Shown here: one piece after another, positions 26,210 through 35,810 of the stretch
Layout of the letters: each line of letters opens with the position of its first letter
Position numbering within the stretch: position 1 is the stretch's first letter
NCBI GenBank assembly: GCA_963745945.1
Contig: CAVUZG010000003.1
Span: 5,095-69,094 of the forward strand
Direction of reading: 5' to 3'
Length of the DNA stretch: 64,000 bases
Source of the DNA: DATFVA01 sp963745945
GTDB taxonomy: Bacteria; Bacteroidota; Ignavibacteria; Ignavibacteriales; Ignavibacteriaceae
Translations under genes and position numbers: made by a program
The notes under the pieces: model-generated
Databases searched by the model: none
The model's input: the letters and a program-made list of their open reading frames with translations, nothing else
Told to the model about the DNA's origin: nothing

Positions 26210-27262
26210 ATGACTGAAAAAAACGTAAAACGAATTATAAGAACTTTAATCTGGATATCTGTAATAGTTTTACTTTTTGTTATCGTTTTTCTTCTCTCCG
26301 ATATTTTCCTAATCCTTATTTTTTCTGTTCTGCTTGCCTTCATTTTTAATCCTGTTGTAGCAATACTTGAGAAAGAAGGTTTGAACAGGCTGACTTCCAC
26401 GCTAATTATTTTCAGCGCTACAGGCTTTCTGCTTTACCTTCTGCTTTCGTTCATCATACCAAAGTTTGTTGTTCAAATGGATCAACTGATGAATTCCTTA
26501 AAATCATTTTCACTTCACGATCAGCTGGTGCAGTTAGAAACTGAAATATACCGGTTATTCCCATTCTTTAAAGTCGGTGAACTTTCTCAAAAAATTGAAG
26601 AATTCATTTCATCACAGTTTGTTAATTCCTTCGATACTCTTTCTACACTGGTTTCAGGAATTGTTTCAGCTATTCTTCTTATAGTAATCATTCCCTTTAT
26701 TACTTTCTTTCTTGTTAAAGACAGCAAAAAAATAATGAAGAATATTCTTCATGTTATTCCCAACAATTATTTCGAAATGTCTTACTGGATATTAAAAAAA
26801 GTTAGCCTCCAGCTTGGCAGGTTTGTCCGCGCATGGATTTTTGATGCTTCTTTTGTTGGAGTAACTATGGGAGTAGGGCTTTATTTTATCGGTGTTCATA
26901 ACGCACTGCCGCTTGGGGTAATCGCAGGACTCGGGCATCTCGTTCCTTATTTTGGCCCGGTGATTGGCGGTGTGCCGGCAATAATTATTTCCATTATACA
27001 AACCGGTGATTTATCTCAGGTACCATTTATCGTTCTGCTTGTTATTCTCACCTATGTAGCGGATAACGGGTTTGTACAGCCCTATGTGTTTTCAAAAAGT
27101 GTTGATATGCACCCGATAATAATTATACTCTTAATTATTGCCGGAAGCCAGTTGTTTGGTGTTTTAGGAATGCTGCTTGCAGTGCCAACGGCTTCAGTAG
27201 TTAAAACTGCCGCTAAAGAAATTTATTTCGCTTTTAAGAATTACAAGATTGCAAGACTCTGA
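26210..27262 (+). CDS. AI-2E family transporter (PerM-like permease)
   Basis: 350-residue integral membrane protein of the AI-2 exporter/PerM family. It has hydrophobic segments in two groups (about residues 10-75 and 145-350), separated by an amphipathic region (80-140). The C-terminal half contains GVIAGLGHLVPYFGPVIGGV and the VFSKSVDMHPI...LLIIAGSQLFGVLGMLLAVP pattern seen in the family, here quoted in parts. Substrates differ among members, for example autoinducer-2 or Na+/H+ exchange, so the cargo is not assigned. Starts 55 bp after nfu, same strand. Confidence 0.85.
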   Translation: MTEKNVKRIIRTLIWISVIVLLFVIVFLLSDIFLILIFSVLLAFIFNPVVAILEKEGLNRLTSTLIIFSATGFLLYLLLSFIIPKFVVQMDQLMNSLKSFSLHDQLVQLETEIYRLFPFFKVGELSQKIEEFISSQFVNSFDTLSTLVSGIVSAILLIVIIPFITFFLVKDSKKIMKNILHVIPNNYFEMSYWILKKVSLQLGRFVRAWIFDASFVGVTMGVGLYFIGVHNALPLGVIAGLGHLVPYFGPVIGGVPAIIISIIQTGDLSQVPFIVLLVILTYVADNGFVQPYVFSKSVDMHPIIIILLIIAGSQLFGVLGMLLAVPTASVVKTAAKEIYFAFKNYKIARL

Positions 27263-27303
27263 TTCAACTGTTGAATTGCTATATTGTTTTATAGTTACCA
27301 ACC

Positions 27304-28329
27304 TTATCTATTCAAAAGTGAATCTGCATTTATGTGAAAGATTTGTCTTTTTGGTGAATCAATATCTACGACATAATAAAGATCGTCAGGGTAATTATCG
27401 AAAGTGTAAATTTCACCCCCTTCAGGAAGTGAAATAGTCCTTAAAAGAGTAGATGTTATAGTACTGTAAATGAAAAATTTCCCAGGGTAATTTAGCGAAC
27501 CTGAATTAACCTCCAAAGCAGCTAAAATAACGTATTCACCCTTATCAGTAAAATATGGTGAAATTGCTCCTTCGTAAGATATATATGATGATCCTGTATC
27601 GTTATCAAAGTCATAGACTCTTAAATAACTTAATTTGTTTTTGTACGATTGAACAATTGCCTTTCCATTTCTACCTTTGTGTAGTTTATAGGCATCACAC
27701 CCGGGATAACCAAAAGCAGATAAACTATTGGTTTTAATTATATTATTTGTAATAGTTGAAAAGTAAATTATTTTATCTTCATTTAAATGTCTCGGTGTGT
27801 GAAGTGTATCTTCCAATACAAAATAAATAATCTCCTGATTGTGTGACAGAAATGCTTCTTCATTTAAAATATTACCCATTAGACCATTATTCGGGACAAT
27901 CAACAATGAATTGAAATTATCATTGGTCAAATCAAGAGAACTAAATTGGGCCTTATTATCCCATATGTCAGAAAAAAAATAAATTTTGTTATTTAAGTCG
28001 GAATAAATAAAGCCACCATATAATCCCGATAACTTTTCTGGAATTTCTTTTACTTCTAAGGTCTTTAGATTATAAATTTCTGCGGGATTCTTGTAATAGG
28101 TAACGTACATCCATTCTTGCTTACTATCCCAGCCTAATATGTAGATTTGTGAAAGTGTATCTATAAAGGTCTCCTTAGTCCCGGTTGAAAGATCTAATCG
28201 CCAAATTGTGGACATATCTTGAAATAATGATGTATCACTAATGTCGGTGGAATAAAATACATAAGGCTGTGCATTAACAGCAATTGTAATTACAAAAACT
28301 AAAAGTAAACCTGATAGAATTCTTTTCAT
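27304..28329 (-). CDS. exported beta-propeller-like protein, unknown function
   Basis: 341 residues with a clear signal peptide (about 1-20, ITIAVNAQPYVF). The rest shows repeated short units of the type IWRLDLSTGTKETFIDTL, EIYNLKTLEVKEIPEK and KFFIYSTITSTLLRTISLP, in which a residue label, a strand and a turn recur. This is consistent with a six- or seven-bladed propeller. No catalytic motif seen. It stands alone between convergent and unrelated genes, with a 244-bp upstream gap that probably carries its promoter. Confidence 0.6.
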   Translation of the reverse strand: MKRILSGLLLVFVITIAVNAQPYVFYSTDISDTSLFQDMSTIWRLDLSTGTKETFIDTLSQIYILGWDSKQEWMYVTYYKNPAEIYNLKTLEVKEIPEKLSGLYGGFIYSDLNNKIYFFSDIWDNKAQFSSLDLTNDNFNSLLIVPNNGLMGNILNEEAFLSHNQEIIYFVLEDTLHTPRHLNEDKIIYFSTITNNIIKTNSLSAFGYPGCDAYKLHKGRNGKAIVQSYKNKLSYLRVYDFDNDTGSSYISYEGAISPYFTDKGEYVILAALEVNSGSLNYPGKFFIYSTITSTLLRTISLPEGGEIYTFDNYPDDLYYVVDIDSPKRQIFHINADSLLNR

Positions 28330-28573
28330 TTGTTTTCCCTTTCAAGTTGTTTAATTCCCTTCCATAAACAACAGCAACCTAAACGAATTTAATTTAACTG
28401 GCAAGAAGAATCTTTAAAGGTAGAATTTTGCGGATTAGTGAACGGATTTTTTAGGAAAAAAGGTTTTATACCAAAATTTATTATTGTAAATCTGTTGTAT
28501 TTATAATGCTGAAACTGGAGATTGAAGACTGTGCACTGCATATCTCGCCCTACAGGCAAGACAAGCTGTAATT

Positions 28574-29569
28574 CTAACCCAGTTCTTTCACAAGCTTCTG
28601 TATTACATCAACAGAAGTAATTCCATCAGCTTCAGCACTGAAGTTTGTTATGATTCGATGACGTAAAACAGGAGTCATTGCAAATTTAACATCATCTATA
28701 TTCGGGGTGTATCTTCCGTTTATAACTGCACGGGTTTTTGCAGCCATTATTAAATACTGTGAGGCTCGCGGTCCGGCACCCCATGTAATCCAGTCTTTTA
28801 TAAATTGCGGGGAAGAACTATTTGTAGGACGTGTAAGATTAGCAGCTCTTACTGCAAACTCAATAACATTATCTGCAACAGGAACTCTTCTAACAAGATC
28901 CTGGAATAAAATAATCTCTTCTGCAGAGACTACTTTTGAAAGTTCTGCTTTGTATTCACTTGTTGTTGTCTGTACAATTTTCTTTTCTTCTTCAAACGAA
29001 GGATAATCCAGCCATAGATTAAACATAAACCTGTCTAGCTGTGCTTCTGGAAGCGGATAAGTTCCTTCCTGCTCAATAGGATTTTGCGTTGCAAGAACAA
29101 AAAATGGTTCGTCTAAAACTTTTGTAACTCCTGCAGTAGTTACCCTGTGTTCCTGCATCGCTTCTAAAAGTGCGGCTTGTGTTTTAGGAGGAGTTCTGTT
29201 TATTTCATCAGCAAGAATAACATTTGCGAAAATTGGTCCTTCAACAAAACGGAAATTTCTTTTCTTTGAAAGCGGATCTTCTTCAACAAGTTCAGTTCCG
29301 GTAATATCACTCGGCATTAAATCGGGAGTAAACTGGATGCGGCTGAATTTAAGATCCATAACTTCGGCAAGTGTTTTAATAAGGAGAGTTTTTGCCAGCC
29401 CGGGAACGCCAACCAGCAGACAATGTCCGCGCGATAGAAGAGATATAAGCAGCTGCTCAATTATATCTTCCTGCCCGATAATTATTTTACCGATTTCCTG
29501 TTTGGTTTGTTTTACTTTTGCGTTCAGTTTTTCGGCTAACTGAACGTCACCTTCACTTGCTTCTTTCAA
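28574..29569 (-). CDS. MoxR-family AAA+ ATPase
   Basis: 331-residue MoxR chaperone-like ATPase that helps assemble or activate metal- or surface-bound complexes. Walker A is GVPGLAKT (near 59-66), Walker B is VILADEINRTPPKTQAALLEAM, sensor-1 is FVLATQNPIEQEGTYPLPEAQLDRF (quoted: ATQNPIEQEGTYPLPEAQ). MoxR genes are normally followed by a DUF58 and von Willebrand-type genes, but here the next gene is an unrelated propeller protein 244 bp away. Its upstream neighbours on the same strand are three PpiC/SurA foldases, 17 bp apart from the last one, so they may be one operon. Confidence 0.92.
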   Translation of the reverse strand: MKEASEGDVQLAEKLNAKVKQTKQEIGKIIIGQEDIIEQLLISLLSRGHCLLVGVPGLAKTLLIKTLAEVMDLKFSRIQFTPDLMPSDITGTELVEEDPLSKKRNFRFVEGPIFANVILADEINRTPPKTQAALLEAMQEHRVTTAGVTKVLDEPFFVLATQNPIEQEGTYPLPEAQLDRFMFNLWLDYPSFEEEKKIVQTTTSEYKAELSKVVSAEEIILFQDLVRRVPVADNVIEFAVRAANLTRPTNSSSPQFIKDWITWGAGPRASQYLIMAAKTRAVINGRYTPNIDDVKFAMTPVLRHRIITNFSAEADGITSVDVIQKLVKELG

Positions 29570-29586
29570 ATTTAAAATCCTTTTAT

Positions 29587-30858
29587 TTACAACCTGATAT
29601 CGTAATAAATTTTTCCTTTAAGACTTTCAATCCACTCCTGGTATTTCTTCTGTTTCTTGTATTCATCGGCAAGCTTTTTAATATCGGCATAATCCTTATC
29701 CAGATCAGGGGCATGCTGCGCCGTTCTTTCTTCAAGATAGATTATATGGTAGCCATAACTTCCGGAAGAGTATTCATATCTTTTGGGGAAACTGATCTCC
29801 CCGACTTTAAGTTTAGAAACAACGTCAAGAACACTTTTATCAAGCTGATTTATATAAAAAGTTCCGAGCTCACCGCCGAACGGAGCGGTATCTTCATCGT
29901 CGCTGTATTTTTTTGCATAATAAGCAAAAGTGCTGTCACCTTTAACAATACTGTCTCTTACTGCTGTCAGGAAGTCAATCGTTTTCAAATCCGCATTTTC
30001 ATCAGCTTTAATTTTAATAAGTATATGTCTGGTGTGAATCGATTCACCTCTTTTTTCAATAAGCTGAATGATATGAAAACCCACAGGTGATTCTACCACG
30101 CCTGAAATTTCACCCGGCTGAAGAGCATAGGCTGCAGATTCAAATTCAGGATAGAAAACACCTTTCTTAACAAATCCAAGATCACCGCCTTCTTTTGCGC
30201 TGCCGGGATCTTCAGAATATTTCTTTGCCATCTCTGCAAAGTCTGCACCGTTTTTAATTGAATCAAGAATTGCTTGTGCAAACTCCCGGGATTTTTCCTT
30301 TGCTTCCTCTGAAGTTTTAGGTGACCTGAAGATGTGGGCAATCTTAACTTTTTCGGGAATTACACCAAGACTGTCTTTATAGGTTTTAAAAAATTCTTCA
30401 ACATCTCTTCTCGTAGCCTCCACAGTACCGAAATTTTTCTCACGAAGTTTCTGAACCATAAGGTTTTTTCTTACATCATCTCTCAATTCTCTTTTTATTT
30501 TTTCTATACTCATTCCGTAAACCTGTTCAACACGCTCCTTAGATCCATACTGCTGAATAAATAATTGTATCTGGTAATCAATTCTTTTATCAACTTCATC
30601 ATCGGTAACTTCAATTGAATCAAGATTGGCCTGGGCATAAGCAAGTTTCTCTTCAATCATAGAGTTAAGAGTCTGCTTTCTTAAAGCAGGTGAATCGGGA
30701 GAAACACCGTACCTTGAGGCAAGGAGATTAGTCTGGAAATCAAGTTCACTTTCTGTAATAATTTCATTATCAACAACTGCAACAACCTTGTCAAGTACTT
30801 CCTGGGCATATCCCAAACCCGCCAGGAAAATGAACACAACCAAAATCTTAAATTTCAT
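29587..30858 (-). CDS. SurA-like periplasmic peptidyl-prolyl isomerase
   Basis: 423-residue chaperone/foldase assisting outer-membrane proteins. Signal peptide about 1-18 (GLGYAQEVLD). SurA N-terminal domain (about 19-165, VVAVVDNEIITESELD). Two parvulin (PpiC) domains follow: the first near 170-265 (KIAHIFRSP, DPGSAKEGGDLGFVKKG) and the second near 275-375 (TRHILIKI, TAPFGGELGTFYINQL). The YPEFESAAYALQPGEISGVV motif is typical. Third and last of the foldase series. Confidence 0.9.
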   Translation of the reverse strand: MKFKILVVFIFLAGLGYAQEVLDKVVAVVDNEIITESELDFQTNLLASRYGVSPDSPALRKQTLNSMIEEKLAYAQANLDSIEVTDDEVDKRIDYQIQLFIQQYGSKERVEQVYGMSIEKIKRELRDDVRKNLMVQKLREKNFGTVEATRRDVEEFFKTYKDSLGVIPEKVKIAHIFRSPKTSEEAKEKSREFAQAILDSIKNGADFAEMAKKYSEDPGSAKEGGDLGFVKKGVFYPEFESAAYALQPGEISGVVESPVGFHIIQLIEKRGESIHTRHILIKIKADENADLKTIDFLTAVRDSIVKGDSTFAYYAKKYSDDEDTAPFGGELGTFYINQLDKSVLDVVSKLKVGEISFPKRYEYSSGSYGYHIIYLEERTAQHAPDLDKDYADIKKLADEYKKQKKYQEWIESLKGKIYYDIRL

Positions 30859-30865
30859 TATACAC

Positions 30866-31691
30866 CTATTTAACTTCTATATCATTTTTTGAATATAATT
30901 CTTTAACATAATTTTTAATGAACTGTTCCTTCTTCAACGCCATAAACCTGTTTCGGACTAATTCATTAATAATTTCCAACGGCGGAATAGCTTCCTTTAT
31001 CATATTTCTGAATAAGTTGAACAACATAAAAATTACCGGTGCCGTCGTTAATAACAATACTGATTTCACCTGCCTGTAGTTCCCTTAATGCACGAATCAG
31101 ATCGGCAGGCTGTACTTCATACTCATAAACAAGATGCGAGTTTTCTTTGTACACAATATTGGAATCAGCTTGAAATGCTTCAACTGATTTTTCCCAGTTG
31201 CTGTCAAAAGCTTTGTTCCTGAACTCAATCGCTTTATCCTCGTCATCAAACTCAATCAGGTTTATCAGGAAGGCATTGTGAAATAACCTGAAATTATCTT
31301 TATTTTTCTCGTAGTAATCTTTTACTTCAGCGGGTTCAATAGTAATTTTTTCCTCTTCAAATAATTTATTTATCAGAAATGTTACAGCAAGCTGTTTTTC
31401 CGATTCATTTTTTACACGAAGAAAATTTTTGTCTTTTAGAATTCCGGAATTTTCTGCTTGCTGGAACAGCAGTTCTTTATCAATCCAGTTTCTTACAATC
31501 TCATTCCTGTAAAAATTTCTCGATGAACTGGAATCAATTGCAGCAGCCAGATCTTCACTTGTGAAATATGAATCATTGACCCTTGCTATAAATTCTTTTT
31601 TAGGTGATTCTTTACCGCAGCCGTTTAAAACGACCGCGGCAGTAAGAATCAAAAGAAATATATTATTGCTGATCTTTAAATGCTTCTTCAA
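30866..31691 (-). CDS. SurA/PpiC-related lipoprotein, frameshifted
   Basis: Membrane-anchored foldase-like protein of about 275 residues. Start is probably TTG at 31691 (MKKHLKISNNIFLLIL), followed by a lipobox VVLNGC. Mature start KESPKKEFIARVNDSYFTSE matches the SurA N-terminal domain. Near the end the frame breaks: one extra T (coding strand, about 30989) sits between YDKGS and IPPLEIINELVRN. Dropping it continues to FIKNYVKELYSKNDIEVK. As sequenced the protein ends early at GSYSAVGNY. Unlike its neighbours, I see no clear full catalytic parvulin domain, so it may act mainly as a chaperone. The start overlaps the upstream PPIase gene by 29 bp. Confidence 0.8.
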
Positions 31692-33645
31692 GTTTATCGT
31701 AATAAAGTTGAGGATCATACCTCTTTTTCAGGCTCTCAATGTAATTATGTTCCAGGGTCTTTGATTCATTTTCCTGGTAAGCACCTGAAACTTCTGCTTT
31801 TGCTTCCTCAAATGATTTCTGATGAGAAGGATCTTTTTCAATTAGTTTTACAATTGAGTAACCACCAGCATACGCAAATGGTTCTGAATATGAACCCGGC
31901 TTTGTGAGTAATTCATTTGTTTTAGTTGCAAGAGGAGAATAGGTTACTGCTACTAATCCGTAGTTGCCTGATTTTTTCTTCATATCAGGACGCTCTGTAT
32001 AAGCAGCGGCCAGCGAATCAAAATCGGCTCCGTTTTGCAAATCTTTGTAATAAACATGTATTAACGAATCATTCTTTGAGTATATCTCGCTGAAGTTTAG
32101 CCTGTCTGGCCATACATATTTATCTTTTGTCTTCTCATAGTAATTATAAAGTTTTGAACTGTCAGCATTAATTTTGCTCCATACTTCATCATCCTGAAGT
32201 TTGAAAACAAAAATTCCGTTTTTATAATCATCCATAAGTGACGCAAACTCTGCATCATTTTCGTCAAGGTGTAATGCAGCAACTTCAAGCAAACTATCAC
32301 CTGCAACTTTTTCTATAGAAGCGTCGAGAATATTTTTATCAATCATTCTGTTCATAAACTGACGTTCCGAATTCATTCTATCAATAACAGTTGACACATT
32401 AACAGCTTTATCCTTATCATAAGTGAATAAGGGCTTATCCTTTAGTTCATCATAATTTTTAATTGTTCCGCCAACCCTGATTGAATCAGCATTCTGAAGC
32501 ACGTTATTGTATGTATCCTGATTAATTTTGAATCCATATTTATTTTTCAGACTACTGACAAGCGAATCATATTCCGCCTGGTATCTTGTCTGCTTGAACA
32601 TTTTTTCAAGTTCTTCTTTGTCTTCATCAAAAGTGGGGTAGGGTTTTTGATCAGTAAGTTTTATGATATGAAAACCAAAGTTAGTCTGTACTATATCGGA
32701 TATTTGTCCGGGTTTAAGATTGAATGCAGCTTCATCAAATTCTTTCACCATCATTCTCCTGCTGAAATATCCAAGATCCCCGCCGTTTTTCTTGGAGCCT
32801 GTATCATCAGAATATTCTTCAGCAAGTTTTGCAAAATCTTCACCATTTTTCAATTTCTGCATAACAGTATCAATTTTCGCTCTTGCATAAGCAGTATCAA
32901 CTTTTCCTTCAGGATTATTATAGTTTACAAGTATGTGACTTGCTTTAATCTGCGGAATACGTTCTCTTTTATCTGTTACTTTTATTAAGTGATAACCATA
33001 TCTCGTGTGAACAACTGAAGGATAAACACTATCCACGGGGGTTGCGTATGCTGCATCTTCAAATTCAGGAGGTAATATTCCTGCAGTCACATAATATATA
33101 TCGCCGCCTATATTTTTAGAATAAGTATCATCCGAATATTTTTTAACCATATCGCTGAAGCTGGCACCATGTTTTATACTATCCAGTATTGTTTCTGCCA
33201 GTTTTTTAGCAGCTGCGTCGCCGGTTGAATCGGGCCTTATCATAAGGTGACTAACTCTTAATTCAAACTTCCTTCTATCATAGAGTTTTTCTAATCCGGG
33301 TTCAACTATCTGTTTTTCAAGAATATAAGAAACACCCACTTTCTTTTTATAATCCTGTAATTCCTGAGTTAATTCAGGGTTGGTATCATAACCGCGTACG
33401 TAAGCATCTCTCAGTTTCATCTTGAAATTAACATATAGATCCAGAAAATTTTTCAGTTGTGAAAGACTGTCTTTCTTAGCATTTTCATAATTTCCGGTAT
33501 TCTTAGCATACATCTGTTCAAATTCATGCATCTTTATCTGTTCATCATCAAATTTTGCTACGACTATATCAGCATGTTTAGGAGCACATGAACTGAGAAT
33601 AAGCGAAACCAAAACAACAAGTGGTAAAATGACCCTTCGGAACAT
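31663..33645 (-). CDS. large PpiC-type peptidyl-prolyl isomerase lipoprotein
   Basis: 660-residue foldase with a lipoprotein signal (VLVSLILSSC, Cys near 20). SurA/PpiD-type N-terminal domain (about 28-125). Two clear parvulin domains follow: about 130-230 (LRVSHLMIRPDST, SKNIGGDIYYVTAGILPPEF) and 235-335 (KASHILVNYN, TGSKKNGGDLGYFSRRMMV). A third degenerate one is near 525-625 (RLNFSEIYSKND, MKKKSGNYGLVAVTYSP). The architecture resembles periplasmic PpiD-like foldases of Bacteroidetes. It begins a run of three foldase genes with a MoxR gene after them. Confidence 0.88.
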   Translation of the reverse strand: MFRRVILPLVVLVSLILSSCAPKHADIVVAKFDDEQIKMHEFEQMYAKNTGNYENAKKDSLSQLKNFLDLYVNFKMKLRDAYVRGYDTNPELTQELQDYKKKVGVSYILEKQIVEPGLEKLYDRRKFELRVSHLMIRPDSTGDAAAKKLAETILDSIKHGASFSDMVKKYSDDTYSKNIGGDIYYVTAGILPPEFEDAAYATPVDSVYPSVVHTRYGYHLIKVTDKRERIPQIKASHILVNYNNPEGKVDTAYARAKIDTVMQKLKNGEDFAKLAEEYSDDTGSKKNGGDLGYFSRRMMVKEFDEAAFNLKPGQISDIVQTNFGFHIIKLTDQKPYPTFDEDKEELEKMFKQTRYQAEYDSLVSSLKNKYGFKINQDTYNNVLQNADSIRVGGTIKNYDELKDKPLFTYDKDKAVNVSTVIDRMNSERQFMNRMIDKNILDASIEKVAGDSLLEVAALHLDENDAEFASLMDDYKNGIFVFKLQDDEVWSKINADSSKLYNYYEKTKDKYVWPDRLNFSEIYSKNDSLIHVYYKDLQNGADFDSLAAAYTERPDMKKKSGNYGLVAVTYSPLATKTNELLTKPGSYSEPFAYAGGYSIVKLIEKDPSHQKSFEEAKAEVSGAYQENESKTLEHNYIESLKKRYDPQLYYDKLEEAFKDQQ

Positions 33646-33760
33646 CGAGTATTTCTCCTTATTTTTATATAAATATCAATTTAGCCGTTAATTTTATCCA
33701 TAGGCGGTTTGAAAATCAAGGTAAACCGATATGGTTAATCAACAATTATTTCTGTTAATC

Positions 33761-35773
33761 CTACTTTGCCAGTGTAATTTTTATTGCCTTAAATGTTGAA
33801 CCGGAGTTCAATCTGACAATGTAAACTCCACTCGAAAGTTCATTTGCATTAAGTGTATATGAGTAATTTCCTGCTTCTTTAAATTCATCGGATAATACTT
33901 TTACCTGGTTTCCCAGTATATCGTATAAAATAAGCTTAACCCTGGATGAATTGGGAACAGAATAACTAATTCTTGTTGATGGATTGAAAGGATTTGGATA
34001 ATTCTGCTCAAGAACAAAATCAGAAGCAAGCGGAACATCAACGGTTACCTCACTACTGTATGTAAATTTACCATCAAAATCCATTTGCTTTAGTCTGTAT
34101 GTGGCCAATCCTTTTGCACTGTTTCTATCAATAAAAGAATAATTAGTTGGTGTGGTTATCGTTCCGTTTCCTTCAACAAAGCCAATGGTTTTAAAATCAT
34201 TTTCCGCAGTTTTTTTCTCAATTTCAAATCCGCGGTTATTTTTTTCAGTAGCCGTCATCCATTCAAGATTTACATTTCCGTTTATTACTTTTGCTGTAAA
34301 GGATTCAAGCTCAACAGGTGTGGGAAAATAATTTATAGCAGCAAGAGCATCCAGTATTCCCCAGCCGTTAAGATTATCGGGATTTGTATTTTGTGATGCT
34401 GTATTTCTCATTGCATCTCTTACCTGCATTGCGTTAAGACCGGGATTAGCGCAAAGAATTAGCGCTGCAACTCCGGCAGAAAGCGGGCAGCTGAATGATG
34501 TACCACTTGCGGAAGAGTAATTATGATCGTTATAAGGTGAAGCAACAACATTCCCTTCTCCTAAAGCCATAATATCAGGTTTAATTCTTCCATCTACCGT
34601 TGGACCAACACTGCTAAAACTTGCTCTGCTACCGGAATAATCCACTGCCCCGACGGCAATAACACTATCACCATCGGCAGGTCCGCCAAGTGTATTGTGC
34701 GAAGAATTATATCCATCATTACTGGCTGAGTTTACTACTACTATACCAACCGAAGCCGCATAATCAGCTCCATTCGTTACAACGGTGGTGTTTCCATCCA
34801 TATCCATCCAGGTATAACTGGGCCATGGTGGATCAAACGCAAGATAGCTGAGAGATGTTGATGTGACATCTACTCCAATGCTGTCAGCCCATTCAAAGGC
34901 TGCTATCCAGTTATCTTCTTCAATCGGGGTTTCACTATCGGTATTTTCTGTTTTAGCAAGAATATAGTTTGAGCTAAATGCCGGACCAATCAGATTACCC
35001 GGAGCGTATCCACCAATTGTGGAAAGAGTTTCTGTACCGTGTGAACCATCACCGGAATCTGCCTGATTACCAACATTCGGATCATTATTTACAAAATCCC
35101 ATGCCGCAATAATATTCATTGAAAGAAACGCATCATGACTAAGTCTGCTGAAGCCTGCATCCATAAGGCAAATTGTAACTCCCTGCCCGGTAAATCCTAA
35201 ATCATGAACAGCCGGAACATTTATTTGCTGCATTTCGTCATACGATGAGCCATAATTAAGACTGTGAATGCTTTCAGGTTGATCTGATTTTTGAAGCTGA
35301 TTAGACATTTCGTTGATATTCGGAGTTGGTTGATATCCCTTTTTCAATTTGTAAACAACATCAAGTTTTTTAACAAAGGGCAAAGCTACAATTTCATTCA
35401 CTTGATTTGTATTCACCAAACCGCTAACAGCATTCAGCCATTTCGATGGCCATTTTACCTGCATACCCAATGATTTAAGCTGGGAAATATAAGATGTGCT
35501 AACGGGGATATCTCTCATTGTTATTGGTGATTCTCCCATTGCTTTTTCCCTTCTCTTAAGTGATTTCTCACTTACAACCAGCAGCGGGTTGCTGAAATAA
35601 ACATCAGTATTATTTCCCTTGTCAGTAAAATATACCCACACTAAAATTTCTTCATTTGTTGCAGCACCGCTGATTTTAGATTCCAGCGCTGAAGATATTT
35701 TATTTATCGGCTGCTGGCCAAATATTGTGGCATACATACACAACAAAAACATTGGTAAAAATATTTTTTTCAT
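33761..35773 (-). CDS. subtilisin-family serine protease secreted by T9SS
   Basis: S8 peptidase of 670 residues, counted from ATG 35773 (MKKIFLPMFLLCMY; the upstream in-frame ATG lacks support). Signal peptide ends near IFGQQ. A propeptide of about 170 residues precedes the catalytic domain with Asp205 (CLMDAG), His245 (GDGSHGTET) and Ser426 (SGTSFSCP). A linker domain (about 490-570) is followed by the T9SS type-A sorting domain, QNYPNPFNPSTRISY near 585-600, ending IVRLNSGSTFKAIKITLAK. This means export across the outer membrane by the type IX system, with probable anchoring to the surface. Role: extracellular proteolysis. Confidence 0.93.
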   Translation of the reverse strand: MKKIFLPMFLLCMYATIFGQQPINKISSALESKISGAATNEEILVWVYFTDKGNNTDVYFSNPLLVVSEKSLKRREKAMGESPITMRDIPVSTSYISQLKSLGMQVKWPSKWLNAVSGLVNTNQVNEIVALPFVKKLDVVYKLKKGYQPTPNINEMSNQLQKSDQPESIHSLNYGSSYDEMQQINVPAVHDLGFTGQGVTICLMDAGFSRLSHDAFLSMNIIAAWDFVNNDPNVGNQADSGDGSHGTETLSTIGGYAPGNLIGPAFSSNYILAKTENTDSETPIEEDNWIAAFEWADSIGVDVTSTSLSYLAFDPPWPSYTWMDMDGNTTVVTNGADYAASVGIVVVNSASNDGYNSSHNTLGGPADGDSVIAVGAVDYSGSRASFSSVGPTVDGRIKPDIMALGEGNVVASPYNDHNYSSASGTSFSCPLSAGVAALILCANPGLNAMQVRDAMRNTASQNTNPDNLNGWGILDALAAINYFPTPVELESFTAKVINGNVNLEWMTATEKNNRGFEIEKKTAENDFKTIGFVEGNGTITTPTNYSFIDRNSAKGLATYRLKQMDFDGKFTYSSEVTVDVPLASDFVLEQNYPNPFNPSTRISYSVPNSSRVKLILYDILGNQVKVLSDEFKEAGNYSYTLNANELSSGVYIVRLNSGSTFKAIKITLAK

Positions 35774-35810
35774 CTTAGATCTCCGAAAAAATTGAAACAA
35801 TTATTTAAAA

